Shown here: positions 11,263 to 43,365 of the stretch, piece by piece
Numbering within the stretch: position 1 is the stretch's first letter
Layout: the number at the start of each line of letters is the position of its first letter
Notes under the pieces: generated by a model
The model's database searches: none
What the model was told of the DNA's origin: nothing
Seen by the model: only the letters and a program-made list of their open reading frames with translations
From: Sipunculus nudus
Lineage: Eukaryota > Annelida > Sipuncula > Golfingiida > Sipunculidae
Assembly: GCA_026874595.1 (NCBI GenBank)
Contig: CM049320.1
Location: 13,391,488 to 13,455,487, forward strand
Direction: 5' to 3'
Length of the DNA: 64,000 nucleotides
Translations under genes and position numbers: made by a program

Positions 11263-11668
11263 AACCTTATATGTGCCCTTTTTCTAAACACGCCCATGCA
11301 TTAGCCGTACTCGCAGGCTGTGATACATATCGACTGTAATACAAGTCATAAACCAGTAATAAGTAAGATTCTGTAGGATTTTCTTTTCTTAATTTTACAT
11401 CAATATAGATCCTGCTGTACTTAGATTTTACTCTCTGGTTTTAAAAGCGTCAGTAATGATGCAATTAGAAAGTTGCCAGTACTTGATAGTGTGTGTGTTC
11501 TGGTATGCCTTAGAAGACTGTGTGTGTTTGTGAAAGAGACAAGTGGAGAAACTAACAAAAATGACTTGTTAATAACTACTCATTCATTTTCATAACAAGT
11601 GACCCATGGGTCATGACGCTCAGCTGCCAAGCATGACCTGTGACATCATGGACTGAGATTCACAACTT
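11263..11668. repeat. Second copy of the duplication with internal deletion
   Basis: Offset is 831 bp for the first part and 566 bp for the second, so about 265 bp were lost. The junction shares the trinucleotide TAC with both deletion ends. The duplicates look identical, so the event is young or gene-converted. Confidence 0.9.
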
Positions 11669-12419
11669 TTTCTAAACATTAAAGAAAAATTACTGAAACT
11701 GCACTGAAGAAAGAATTTCTAAGGTGGCTAACTGGCAGACATAATGGATTTCTGACAAGTATGACATTTGATATCCCACATTCTCCAATAAGAGACCAAA
11801 CTTGGGGCAAATTATCCAGTAATGAATGCCCAAAATAATTCAAAAGGCATGTCCAGGCCCTCATATCAGATTTATAGATATGCAATTGTAAAAAGTGTAA
11901 GTCCAATATTTTTTATTATCACTCTGCTTTTCAATGGGGTCAGCAGGGTAGGTAAACTGCCAAACCTGAAAGAAAAGAAATGCAGAAAGCATGACTAAGA
12001 GTCTTGAAATAAAACAAAAAGCCATCCTAAATCAAGGTACACATCCACATATTATGACAACAAACACTTGCTTTTATATGTGGTGATATATATTAAAATA
12101 TTCAGATATGTAGGAAACTAAGTTTATTGCTAGGATTCCATAAAATAAACTGCAAAATGTTCCCATCATCTTATAAATCAGTAGCTAAACCTTAATACTA
12201 TACTCTCATAGTCTTAATGCCTGGCTGAAGCATTCTGACAACAGCGTTTTTGTTATGAAGTAACGAGGTACTTATCACTGAGCCTTATCACTTAATAGGC
12301 TGATACAAAAGGGAGTCATATGTCACCAGTGTCACTCACAATTACAGCCACACAGGGAGATGTACCAGCTGGAGTGGGATGGTTATATATACAAGAAAAA
12401 TAGAGATGGTCTATAAAAT
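11669..12419. other. No gene seen
   Basis: AT-rich intergenic sequence without clear repeats or coding signature. Confidence 0.4.
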
Positions 12420-13520
12420 AAGTAATTGTGAACATCCCTGACCTATGACCTTGGCCTTTTGCCCATATATCAACTGGATTCTTTCTAAATGATTGGTAAC
12501 TACTAACCACTTAAATCTGGTGTAATTACTTGGCAACCAATGGGTGAATAACTTTGACCTGCAACCTTTAACCTGCTGACCAGCTGACCCCAAAATCAAT
12601 AAGTTATTTATTCAAGCAAAAAGACCCATAAATATGAAGTTTGAGTCAAACTGAGTGATGCATAGATGTGGGATATGTGAAAGACTGAAGGTTTGGGTTG
12701 AACAGTTACACTTGAAATATGCTCACAAGCATTTAGAACAATTAAATATTGTGACCTTGACCTTTGACTTTTTGACCTCAACATCAATAGGCTTCTTCCC
12801 TTATTGGTAGGTAAGCCATATATGACAGATGGAAGGTACAGATTGAAAAGTTTGCCTGAAAATGACTCCAGGCAAGAAGTGGGTGCTGTGAACTTGACCT
12901 TTGACCTCAAAATCAACAGGTCTTTTCCCCTGTTGGCAGAGAAGGGATTAGTGCTGGAAGGTTTGGAATGAAAAGTCTAGCTTGAAATGTGTCCACAACC
13001 TTTTCAAAGAAGTGGATCCTGGGACCCTGACCTATGACCTTGTGACCTCAAAATCTATAGGATTCTTCTCCAACTTAGTAGGTGAGCTATATGTGAAAAA
13101 TCAAAGAATTGGGATGAAAGGGTTGGCTTAAAATGCATCCACAGGCTTTTCAAAGAAGAGGCTCCTGTGAACTTGACCTTTGACCTTTTGACCTAAAGAA
13201 AATTATGGTTCTTCCCCTGTTGGTAGGTGAGCTGTATGTGAAAGATGGAAGGTTTGGGATGAAAATTTTGTCTCAAAGAGTTATTTCTGGGGGGTGCAAA
13301 CACACCCCATAACTTCGAGAATATAGGTCGCAGTGACCTAATTTCAGGTTTGCAAGGAGATCTTTTTAAAACCTCTAAGACTGCATAGGGTTCATGGCCC
13401 TAGCCCCTACGGTTACGATTTGTGCCCTGCTAACGGACGGCCGGACGGACAGACGGAAGGACGACGGACAAAGACCCATCGCTATAGCCCAGCATGACTG
13501 AAAGTCAGCTGAGCTAAAAA
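12420..13520 (+). mobile_element. Pearl-like / Helitron-derived non-autonomous element
   Basis: Four to six diverged core modules of about 130-165 bp, each with TGACCT(T)TGACCT-type motifs and a CTTCCCCTGTTGGTAGGTGAG-like block, occupy about 12740-13290. A spacer and an (ACGG)n-type microsatellite (13431-13469) follow. The tail ends CAGCTGAGCTAAAA near 13519. This matches the bivalve pearl layout: tandem core repeats, (ACGG)n, palindromic flank. No transposase or Rep. Confidence 0.65.
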
Positions 13521-16280
13521 AAGGACAACAAGTATGATGTTCATACAGCAGAACAAACAGCAGACATAACATGAAAATACCAACCCCCATTCATAATGAA
13601 CCCTCAGTCACTGGTCGGAGGTCGGTACAATATACATGTCACAATATCACAAAATGGTTTTGCAAAGTATTGCACAGGTATAAATATATTATCCCTATTG
13701 TATCTGTCTTTAATATAGGGTGCTGTGGTATTGTTAATTTCCTCAACAAAGCTGACACTTGTGGTCATTTATAAAGGAATTCTAATTAAATGCCATAGAA
13801 TATTGCATATTAGAAACAAATAATTCAAGATACACTCAAACAATTATCTCTATTGAAAGTTGGTGTTTCAATTCATTTACCCTTACACAATAAAGTTTGT
13901 CCTAAAGTAAATGCATAAAAATATTATACATGAAATAAATGTACAATCAGTGAAAATTCCAGATTACATCGTAAGGATTAATCTGCAAATTATTACACAG
14001 CCTAGTAACAAAACATAAGATGCTAGTTGAGTGCTCAATACAAAAGAACATGTATTTCATCACAGACAACTCAAATCCTCAGGAAACACCCAGACATGGG
14101 AATTCTTATACCCTATAAACTATATTTGGGTTCACTCAGATGAACAATAATTTTTTTCTTCATTTGGTAGATCTGACTGAAGTCTGTAACTTCATTTATA
14201 TCTAAATACACTTCATTATAACATTATTTTTCAACTGTACTCACTGGTTCTACCTTTGGCCACCAGATGGAGTCAGTGTCATGAAGTGACCTCTGACCCC
14301 AAGAGTCAAAAGGTTACAAAATTATATCATACTGGAAGCCTACCGCTAATACAAAATAGAAACAACTGGTTCTAGTTAGGAAGGCTTAATTTATCCATCA
14401 CTTCACTCTAAATATATGGACGGATATAAATGTTGGCTAATACAAATGTTGGCAGTCTGGATTGGAAAAAAAAATGTATATACAGAAATAAAATAGAATA
14501 TAATGTCATCACCTCTGTTGGGAAAATCGTTTTAACACATTTATGGCTATAATTTATAGTTGTAATTTCAGGGCCACTAGGTGTATACCATTGCATATAT
14601 AGCTGATCACAGCTAGTTGATTATATGAGTAACTAAGAAAATGGGAATAGTTCAGCTGCTTCATAATTAAGGGTCTGATGAAACATCTCACAACACAAGA
14701 TGCTCAGGCTGATATATATGATCTGATACTTGTTAAATATATTATTGATTTAATTATAAGCCTACGTTCTTACTTATCCTTTGTTTGATCAACAAACATT
14801 TTTTAAGACTCTATTCCCTAACCAAGCATAAATTGAAATTTTATTTTAGGCAATCATCAATTTTATTCCTAAGAAAAAGCCAATAATCAGCCTAACTTCT
14901 TTTCTGGTGTTAAATGCTTGATGTCAGCCTTCACTGGATGACCAAACATCATCAACTTATTGAATACCTGAAGATACCTACCAATTATTTGTCTTTGTAT
15001 TGTGATATATTAATGCAGAAGTGTATTGATAAAGGTCAATTCAGTATGTGAAAAATTAACCAGTGAGCCAAAAAAGGCATGTCATGTTTAACCATTAAAA
15101 TTTAAAATAAATTAACATGTATCCTTTTCCATAAAGGATGCATGTCAATCTTATCTGACAGTGAGTGATCTGTTTCCTACCTACAGTGTCATAATTGGAA
15201 AAATGCAAAAAATACATGATTTATATATCACATGGAGTAGCATTGGTCTTTTAATTAAAACATATCACAATCAGTATGTCTGGGGATAAAATGAGACTAT
15301 ACTTCATTCAAAAAGCCCTGTCCACCTAATTTTTTGTTGATAGTCTCAGATTTATTGCCAAATTTAGCCAGTGAAATTCAACTTTTTAATTAGGAGGTAA
15401 TCTAGCTACTTAAGGTAATTTAAATAAGTAGGAAATAAATGTTTAGTTTGTAATGAGGCTGAATTGTCTTTGAAGAGCAGCAAGGAGCACGGCATCATTT
15501 CAATTGCTTGTATACTGTATAACAAAGAAGCTTGTTTGATGTGACAAATATATCAACCTGCATTACATTATCTCTGTGTATCCTTACATGTAGCCAGTTT
15601 AAAAGTGTTTCCTTCAGTGGTCAATGAAATGCACCAATCTCTTTCAAATATTTCATATAATTCCATTACATAGAATTCACAGGAGAATTGCTTTGCAGTC
15701 TAAAAACTGTCCTGTTTCTCTGTTTTGTTCCTGTAAACTAGAAGCCTTAGTGCACTCTCTAAATCATCGCAAAAAATAGATGGACAGGGGAGGTGGAACG
15801 GAATGTACATATTGAATGTATAGATGTCTGTCAGCTTGTTAATGCATACACAGAAGCCAGGACAGCAGCCCCCGACACATAAATCAGTGATCATTGTCAC
15901 AGACAGATGGCAACAGTATATCATCATAACATATAATTAGTTAAATTAAACAGGCACAGATCCTTAGGCAGGATGCAATATATAATAAAGAACTCAAATA
16001 TAAACAGCCATGCTCTGGGATAAATATAGCTCTACATGTGCACAGCACACAGTCCAGATAAACTGTATAATAAACACACTCTAAAGGATCAACAATCCCT
16101 GGTTCATGTGCAGGCTTACTCACACGGCAATAAGACCATAAATGTGTGTGTGCCTTTGTGTGTGCCCTTATTTATACCCAAAAAAAATATCAACAACCAT
16201 AACTCTGTGAAACTCTGCATGTCCATAAACTATCTTGCATATAAATTTAAAACAATTATTTTGGCATGGATTAATACATA
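13521..16280. other. AT-rich intergenic sequence, no gene seen
   Basis: One old repeat fragment near 14255-14320 carries GGCCACCAGATGG and TGACCTCTGACCC. Nothing else stands out. Open frames are short and without recognisable similarity. Confidence 0.4.
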
Positions 16281-16289
16281 TATATATAT

Positions 16290-16358
<69 letters not shown>
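16281..16358. repeat. (AT)n microsatellite
   Basis: About 78 bp of near-pure TA repeat abutting the MITE at 16360. Confidence 0.95.
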
Positions 16359-16359
<1 letters not shown>

Positions 16360-16363
<4 letters not shown>

Positions 16364-16547
16364 GTGGAACCTGTGATATAATAGCACCTGTGGGACTGGC
16401 CAAAGTTGGATTTAATTTACAGGTGATCTTATTAGACAGGTCAGTTGTAAGGATATAAATGTTTTTGGTCCACTGAAGGGCATTCTTAATATGCGGATGG
16501 TCTTTTTAGACAGGTGGACCATGGTCTTTCAGAGTGGTTTCACTGTA
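16360..16547. mobile_element. Small pogo/Tc-like MITE with TA ends
   Basis: Left end TATAGTGGAACC and right end (reverse complement) TACAGTGAAACC form a terminal inverted repeat beginning with TA. Inside are reciprocal ACAGGTG / AGACAGG segments. About 188 bp, non-coding. Confidence 0.7.
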
Positions 16548-19500
16548 TATGAGACATTTTAATTATTTCATTACAGAACACAGCAGGAACATGTTATGTT
16601 ACAAAAAATCTTTTCTTACAGAAAAACCTTGTGGCACATATAAAGTACCTCTCTTAACAGCATGTCTCACAATATATGAACAAGAAATGTGTCATTTACT
16701 TAAGCAGAGAAAACACCAAAAGTTACTTATCAACTACTGCAATATGCAGACAATATGAATTCTTTAGATCTATAGACATGATAAAAACAACAGAATTAAA
16801 AAAAAATACAATTTACACCCTGTTTCTTACAAGCTCACAACAATTCAATCATACAGTTAGTTTATATATACATATATCTGAATAAATGTACAATGGCATA
16901 ATAAAAATAGCATTTTACACTCCATACTAACTCCTAACAATACGAACCATACATGGCCTATTTACATATTTATACACTGATATACATTTCTATATATAGT
17001 TTATAAATAACTTTTGTGGGATCTGCCGGGTGTTGCTTCATATCCCACAAGAGTTGTGAAGATAATACAAGATATAAGATACTAGAGTACATCTACAAAA
17101 TTGGTGTAAACATACCAGAACAATATGATTTATAATCAATGTTCATAACTTTGCATATCTTCAGTCATCATCAAGTGCTCCATATCAGTTTAATATCAAT
17201 GTGTATAAATCACTCTATTCATATATAAAATGATTAAATAATAACAATGTCTTACACATCAGTTTACTAACATACTGTATCTTGCAGTATTTATGGTACT
17301 ACCATAAATACTGATAAATGAACATCATAATTTACTATATTTATGGTATTACCATAAAGACCAGTAATCAAGTCTGTCTTATGTATAATAAACATCATTA
17401 TTTCCAGGCATATATCTGCTTGGGATGAACAAAAATGTTTAATCACAGCTGAACATGTCCCATTAGGATCTGTCATTATAATAAAGTTCACAGTCATACT
17501 TAATTGTGGACCATAACTTTTGTCAATAACAGCCAAGCAGAGTTAATCACAGCCTATAAATTGTGAATTTCAAATGCATAGCAACTCTAAGTGTAAGCGG
17601 ACGGATGTGATATATGTTGTCTCTAAAACAAACAAGTGAGAAGGATGACTGGCCTCCGGGATGTATTAACAACAAATAAAAAGTGAAACTAGTTCTATTT
17701 TCATCAGCAGTAGTTTTTAAAACAGATTGTCTGAACTGCAAATATCACAACTTACATCTGACTTCTGATAAGCAGAGATGGTATTTTCTGTATTAAAATA
17801 TATTTTACTCTTTAAAATCAGGTTCTGATTTAAATTTTTATATAGAAGATGGGATGATATAACAGAAATTGATTTCATACATTTTCACGAGTTTCATTAT
17901 GTGAATGTGTTCACAAATTCTTTTAGATTTGAGATGATTCCAAATTGACTGTTAATTTGCCTGTCTTATCTGTGTACTACACTCCCAATTATCACCTATA
18001 TCCTTCTTTTCAGCTAACCATAAACAGTTATTGTTTCTCCACAACCCATGATTCTGTGCATGAGACAATCACCCAATCATAACTTTAGCCATGATGTTCA
18101 TTTTGTCCTAACCTAAAAACTAATTCATGTTTCTATCTACAGAGAAATGCATAGTCTCTATCTACATACATAACAGCAGTGTAATTAATCTCAGCGGAAA
18201 ATCTTTGGTTTTGGCTCACGCTATCACAAGAGATCATGAGAGACTGCAGCACAGCTCAGCACAGCAGAGACAGCATGGAAACATAATGGATGCCGTCTGG
18301 TGTTGACATTGAGAACTAATCTGTAAGTGACCCATGTTAACTTATTTTTTTAATGATCTTCTCAATAGGCTCCGTTTTTGTACACCATTTGGGCACTATC
18401 CCCCAGAAGTACACTAAATACTTAAACAACCAGATATTAAAGTGCCTTACATGGTCTGTATGAAACAGCTTTCATAAATAATATATATACTCACTTAATG
18501 CACACACTGCTTGAAAACCCAATTACAAACAGACCAATCAAAAACCCTCGAGAAGGATCACCTGTGGAAAGGCTTAAGTCTATGCAAGGGCCTGCTTATA
18601 GCAAAGCCCAAACACAAAGACTATATAAATATATAATCCAGTCAATGTAAAGAGAGGCCAATCTGTCAACATGACCAATTACTGAAAATCCTTCAAGAAG
18701 CTACAAAATAGCAAGTTCTGCTGACTGCCAGACCCATAATCAGTACCCTTTATCATCATAAAGAATCCTCCATGAAGCAAGGCTTGTTCATCAGGGGTCT
18801 ACAAGGAGCCTTACACATGCTTCAATAAGGGACAGATTCTCTGTATGGGCCTCTTTTAGAGATTTTCATATGACCCTACAATACCACACATCTGATCTTT
18901 CAACTTGTCAATCACATCTCCCACGTGATGCCCTCTTCTTTATGACAACTAGTTAATTGTTGTGCTTTTGGTTCCTTTTAGGCTGTAACAGGTAGCATAC
19001 ACTGGTGAAACTGACTCATTTGTAGGAATCTGTTCCTGATAAAAGCTGCTTGTTACACTGACATACATGCTGTAGGTTTGTATTACAGAGAAGCAGTGAT
19101 TGTCAGTATGATAGCCACACGGAGGTCTGCTTAATATCATGTAACCTAAAGGCATGGCCCTCAATCATCAACTGGTGTTCTGAAACATCCATTGTACTCA
19201 CAAGGCAAGGTACTGTATAGACTATAAAAGCTTATATATCAGATACAAGCAGATGTTGTAACAATCACAGGAAGGTGACTCTTAACTAGTCACTGAAACT
19301 TTCGTCTCAATGCTGTGAAGGTGTAATGTTTTCATCCATTCTTTTTAAACCTAAGCTATCTGGTTTTCTGAACAGTACTAAATATGGTGTACTTAAGTCT
19401 TCAAGATGACCACGTAAATTATATATACCACTGACCAAATCTGGTGCACCTATGACCAAATATAGTCCAAATAAGGTGGGAAAATATATTGTATTCACAT

Positions 19501-19786
19501 TGATAATCTAGATGAAACTTTGCAGATTCCTTAATAACAGATAGGTCTGTTGTATCAACACTGGCGCCATCTGGAATCCTTTTTTTTGTACTTCACTGAT
19601 GACAAAAGTGTTGGTTGATCCAAGGTGTCACATATCTCCAAACGTCTCCATGCTGTGTGGGAGTGATGCACTCATCATATAAGAACCCTGTTATACAATA
19701 GATAGTCATATTTACAGTTTGGATACCAGTTGGTAATATTTACAGTTCTGAGTACCACTGGTACCCCCTGTTGGCATAGTGTGGCA
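16548..19786 (-). other. Region downstream of the FoxJ stop, probable 3' UTR plus intergenic
   Basis: AT-rich sequence following the last FoxJ coding exon. A 3' UTR must begin at 19786, but no polyadenylation site could be fixed. A hairpin lies at 17285-17313 (12-bp arms, loop TACTA) and a smaller related one at about 17337-17358. No other gene seen. Confidence 0.4.
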
Positions 19787-39257
<19,471 letters not shown>

Positions 39258-39319
39258 TCATTAAAATGAGTGCATAATTTGTATATACTGAAATGAAATG
39301 AGACACTGCAAAGAAACAG

Positions 39320-39362
39320 TTAGGAAACATTTATTTAAAGATAAGTTGTGCCTGATGGAGTT
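39320..39362 (-). pseudogene. Partial duplicate of the FoxJ forkhead exon
   Basis: 39320-39372 is identical to 39188-39240 (53 bp, offset 132). It includes the acceptor and 14 codons ([14 protein letters not shown]), then diverges before any donor. Flanking intron similarity continues to about 39440, so this is a ~132-bp tandem duplication. It lies upstream of the true exon in gene direction. With an intact acceptor it could act as a decoy. Confidence 0.85.
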
Positions 39363-39372
39363 CTGCAATGAC

Positions 39373-40992
39373 GGAGATCCAGCGCAAGGTCATTTAAAAT
39401 GAGAAGCAAACTTTTATATACTGAAAAGACACTGCAAAAAAAACTTTTGAGCAAGGTAAATATTCTGTGCAAGGCTTTGTTGCTGCGGATGAATGGAATA
39501 CTATTGACCTTTTCTTTTATGGAATATAATATCAATGGTGAAATGCTTCATTGGACTTTATGATACAATGAATGACATTGAAAAATGAAAGATTTTATGC
39601 AAAGCACTATACAAGTTTGTTTGGAAACCATGGCTTAAATCCAGGCATCTAAAAAGTTATGTAGATATATCTTTTAATTTTTGGACTATCTGCACTTCAT
39701 GATAACTTCACATACATCAGATATATAAAGGCTTTTGAAGAAATAAAAAAGCAGGTTGAATCTTCTGTTCTTTAATGAACAAATATATGGACATTCATAT
39801 ATGTAGACATGACAATAACTGAACCTATTTATGGATACCAATTATGGTAGGAATTTCGGAGACTCTAGATACAGCAGCTCGTAACTGGCATACTGCCAGC
39901 TTTTTTATGTAATGCACACATATTGTTCAATATACCTGCAAATGGTTCTTACTAGCCAGGGTACTAAATCAATACCTGTGCACCTGCCTGGGGCAAGCAA
40001 GGCACCTACAGCAGACCAAGAAGTCTGGCAATTTCAAAGGTTGCACATTTTTAAAGGGATGTGTATTGCCAGACAACTCATGAGATGAAAAAATTCACAA
40101 TTGACAATGCAATATGCAAACTGGTTTCAACCATATTTGTATGACAGGTGTTCATGCCTGTTATGGTTGTCTGTTAGTGTAGCATTCTAATGTGCATAAT
40201 CAGCTGTACATATGTTGTTTGAAAGGTGTTCAAATCTAGTTTATATGATCAGGTATAGTGATTCACCATGCAATTAAGCTGACCATTGGTCATAAGACAG
40301 GCTTGGACCTGCCAGATGTTAAAAACAATTAATTAATGAAGGTGAAGTGCCAACAGTCAATGTCATACTGTTGAATTGTAAATTAGTATTTAAAAAGTTT
40401 GTAAAACTGGATTCATGAGGAATCTTGAAGAGAAGAGCTAGTAGACAGAGATGTGCACCTTGCGCATCTCTGTCCTCTCGTGTAGGTGATATGGTGGACG
40501 TTTGGTACACTAGAATGGAACTGGCTGCATGCTCAGAATATTACTTTGGACCGCCATCTTAACTTGCAACCAGTGGAAGTTATCAATGTTAACCAAGAGC
40601 TGCCTCCTCCTAATGTTCTGTTAAGTATATGTGAGACTGTGATGTTCAACATGAATATTTAAGCTAAATGTACAACCAGATGTGTTACCTAAATGTTCAC
40701 TAGGAACCTGTAACAGTGTGCATGACATTCAACTGGTATATGTAACTTTGATGTACAGGTGGAATGTGAGCCATAATCTCATCATGAACTGGTATCTGTA
40801 TTGTTCAACTGTGAAGCTGTGAGTGTGATGTTCAACTGAATGAACTATGAGTTAAAGTTTCCTACTTCAAGTCATCAACTTAGTACTATGACAACTTAGG
40901 CATGTGATATTTGCCTTGTATGATTCATAGCAAGAGATAAATAATACCAATTAACCCTCCTACTGCATGTTGATTACTGTGTATACATTTAC
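39373..40992. other. Upstream FoxJ intron or 5' region, no exon found
   Basis: I searched for the missing forkhead half (reverse complements of KPPYSY, WICDNFPYY, GWK donor) here and on to 64000 by eye and saw none. AT-rich, otherwise unremarkable. Confidence 0.4.
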
Positions 40993-41496
40993 TTAAAGGG
41001 ACATAATTGGGATAAATATTATGCCTTTTCTTTCACACTATCAGTTCAGTTTTGCTTTATATAAAGGTTACCCAGCAGAACCATTCCAGCACACAGTCTC
41101 ATTTCCTCGCATACGGCTGTTTAACACCTTGTTATGGCTGTGTTAAATGTTGGTAAACACAGTCCATGTCTGTCTGTTTACCATAAAAGGCCGATAAAGA
41201 GGGGCAACATCCAGAGTTTAGGCCTGTGGGAACATGTATTATATTTTTTTTGGCCAAGTCAGTCAGGGCATCTCCTGATTGACACGTGTTGTTGCTTCGC
41301 CCTGCATACAGCCCCATGCACTGTGTTTATTATGACAACTGCCATTGTGCCCAGTCCACTGTTTTTAACACTCATTTACAGGAGAAAGCAAGTGGTTTCA
41401 AGGCAATATTTTGGCAGGCACAGATTTATTTTAAATAAAAGATGTTATTTTTTCGTGTTAACTCAACATGCTTTATAGGTGATTGGGCCCCTTCAA
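40993..41496 (+). mobile_element. TTAA-type MITE, copy 3
   Basis: Left TTAAAGGGACATAATTGGG; right end reverse complement TTGAAGGGGCCCAATCACC. Flanks TTAA and TCAA. Homologous along its length to 8055-8479 in reverse. Confidence 0.7.
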
Positions 41497-43161
41497 TATG
41501 TTGCTTTAAAATTAAACAGGCTTGAAAGTCTTAATTAAACCTAAGTCCTAACAATAAGAAAAGCAGTTACCAGTAATTAACTAAGAAAGAATATTGTTAC
41601 AAAGACACGAAAGACTAACTCAGGGAAGCCAAAGTCCAGTTTAAACTTTCCACTCCATGCACTTGTCAAATATACTGTACATCCAGCACAGCAAGAACTG
41701 CCAATTACAAGACCCAGCGGACCAATAATGTCAGGTCAAATCAGTGTAGACATGCCAGGCAATGACTGATTCACAATAATAGGTAACCCTTCGTTCTTAA
41801 ACAGAACACAGGGTTCTAGGCAAGTGTACTATACAACCTATACAACAACTTTGATAGCTTGGATCATTCAGTGCTGATTGGCACACTCAATTTTACTTGA
41901 AAAAGAATATTAAAGCAATTTTGTGATAAAAAAGTATTGAAATTGTCACTCAGAAAAAGAAAAAGGGTGTGATTTTGTAAAAAGTTATTTTTTAACCATA
42001 TATATATAAGTATTTGCATCATAATTGCATGTGCTGTTTGATAACAAGCTCGAAGAATGACAGACACAATGTTAGTGATGTTTTAAGAGACGTGGACCAG
42101 ATCAAGCAGTCACAGATTAAAATCAAGCACAAATTCAAAGGCAATCCATGCTGCGACTGTAAGGAATGTCATGTTTCACTGATATTTTTTAACATTTTCT
42201 TTGAGGCAAAATCATCATGTCTGTACAAATTTCCATTATGTCTGGCACTTGATAACTCTTTGACAACTATAAAATCTGATAAAGTACCTACTGATGCCTT
42301 ATCATTTTGACCCTGACAGTAATCTATCCTATGATTATGATAGCAGCGTGTTCTCAATTATGACATGTATCAAATGCTTTGTATACCTGCAACAGTGTCT
42401 TTTTGTTGGGCTTTTTTTATCCACTCAACTTCAAGGTAATGCGAAAGAGAAGTATCTTAATCTCTATTAGTTAATCTCATGTTGTTCAAACAAAAGTCCG
42501 AGACAGATATCTAAAGCTGATCAAATAGACAAATGCTCCAAAAAGCTGTATTCTAAGGAATGCAAGCCTCCACCAAGTGGGGGCCATTCATGACTGTTTG
42601 AGTCATGTTGTGAAGAAACACATGCAAAAACAGGGATCAATGCTTTAATATAAGCCTCCTGGAAGAGGCCAAAAGTGTACACAAATAAAATTCCGCCTGG
42701 GACCTTGAAATGAAACCTTAACAATCATATATACGGTACAATACAATAAACACAAATGATCAATTTTCATTCTTTACAAACCTATATTTACATTCTTATC
42801 CTTACACTGAAACACTGCTTTCAATACATATACTGATATGGCTTGGTTTGCTGTATATTTCTGCTAAGGAGTTGGCACTGAGCCAAGATGTTGACTAATG
42901 CGAGCTGGGTCATGACCAAGCTTTGAAACTGTTCTGATTAGAATTTAATTCGTAGGGTTAACAAAACCGGTAATAACAAGTGATTCTTTCCCTCAAGGAT
43001 CAAAACAATGATGAGGATGATAATATATACTAATAAAATGCCCTATTCCTGTAACTGTGTAAATCAAAACCTTAGCTATGGGATATTTATTTATATTAGG
43101 TAGGTTAGATTAGGTACCATTATTTATGTTACAGGTAAAATGACTGTGACTTGCTTGTAAC
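41497..43161. other. Intergenic or intronic, one weak interspersed repeat
   Basis: About 42530-42700 shares GAATGCAAGCCTC and ATTCATGA..ATGTTGTGA..ACATGCA blocks with 52600-52930, a diverged repeat family. No gene seen. Confidence 0.4.
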
Positions 43162-43365
43162 TACCGTAAAATCTGTGAAATTTCGTACAGAAAAAATAAT
43201 TAAATTTGTGGAAGTGCGAAATTTAACAGTCGATTTCAGCAGTTTTAAAAATATGGTCTTGACAAGTTAAGATGCCTCGTCGGCAGTGGGTGATAATAGG
43301 AGCCTCAAGTATTCACTTGCCGATTTTGCATTCATCCGTGTGAACCATGAAGTTTCATGAATAAC

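Noticed and set aside
16036-16458. 140-codon plus ORF
   Set aside because: It runs through the (AT)n tract and a MITE; no protein features beyond Tyr/Ile repeats.
42121-42180. Minus-strand HDIPYSRSM resembling the forkhead DNFPYYREA
   Set aside because: Flanking residues do not match any forkhead and a stop follows at once.
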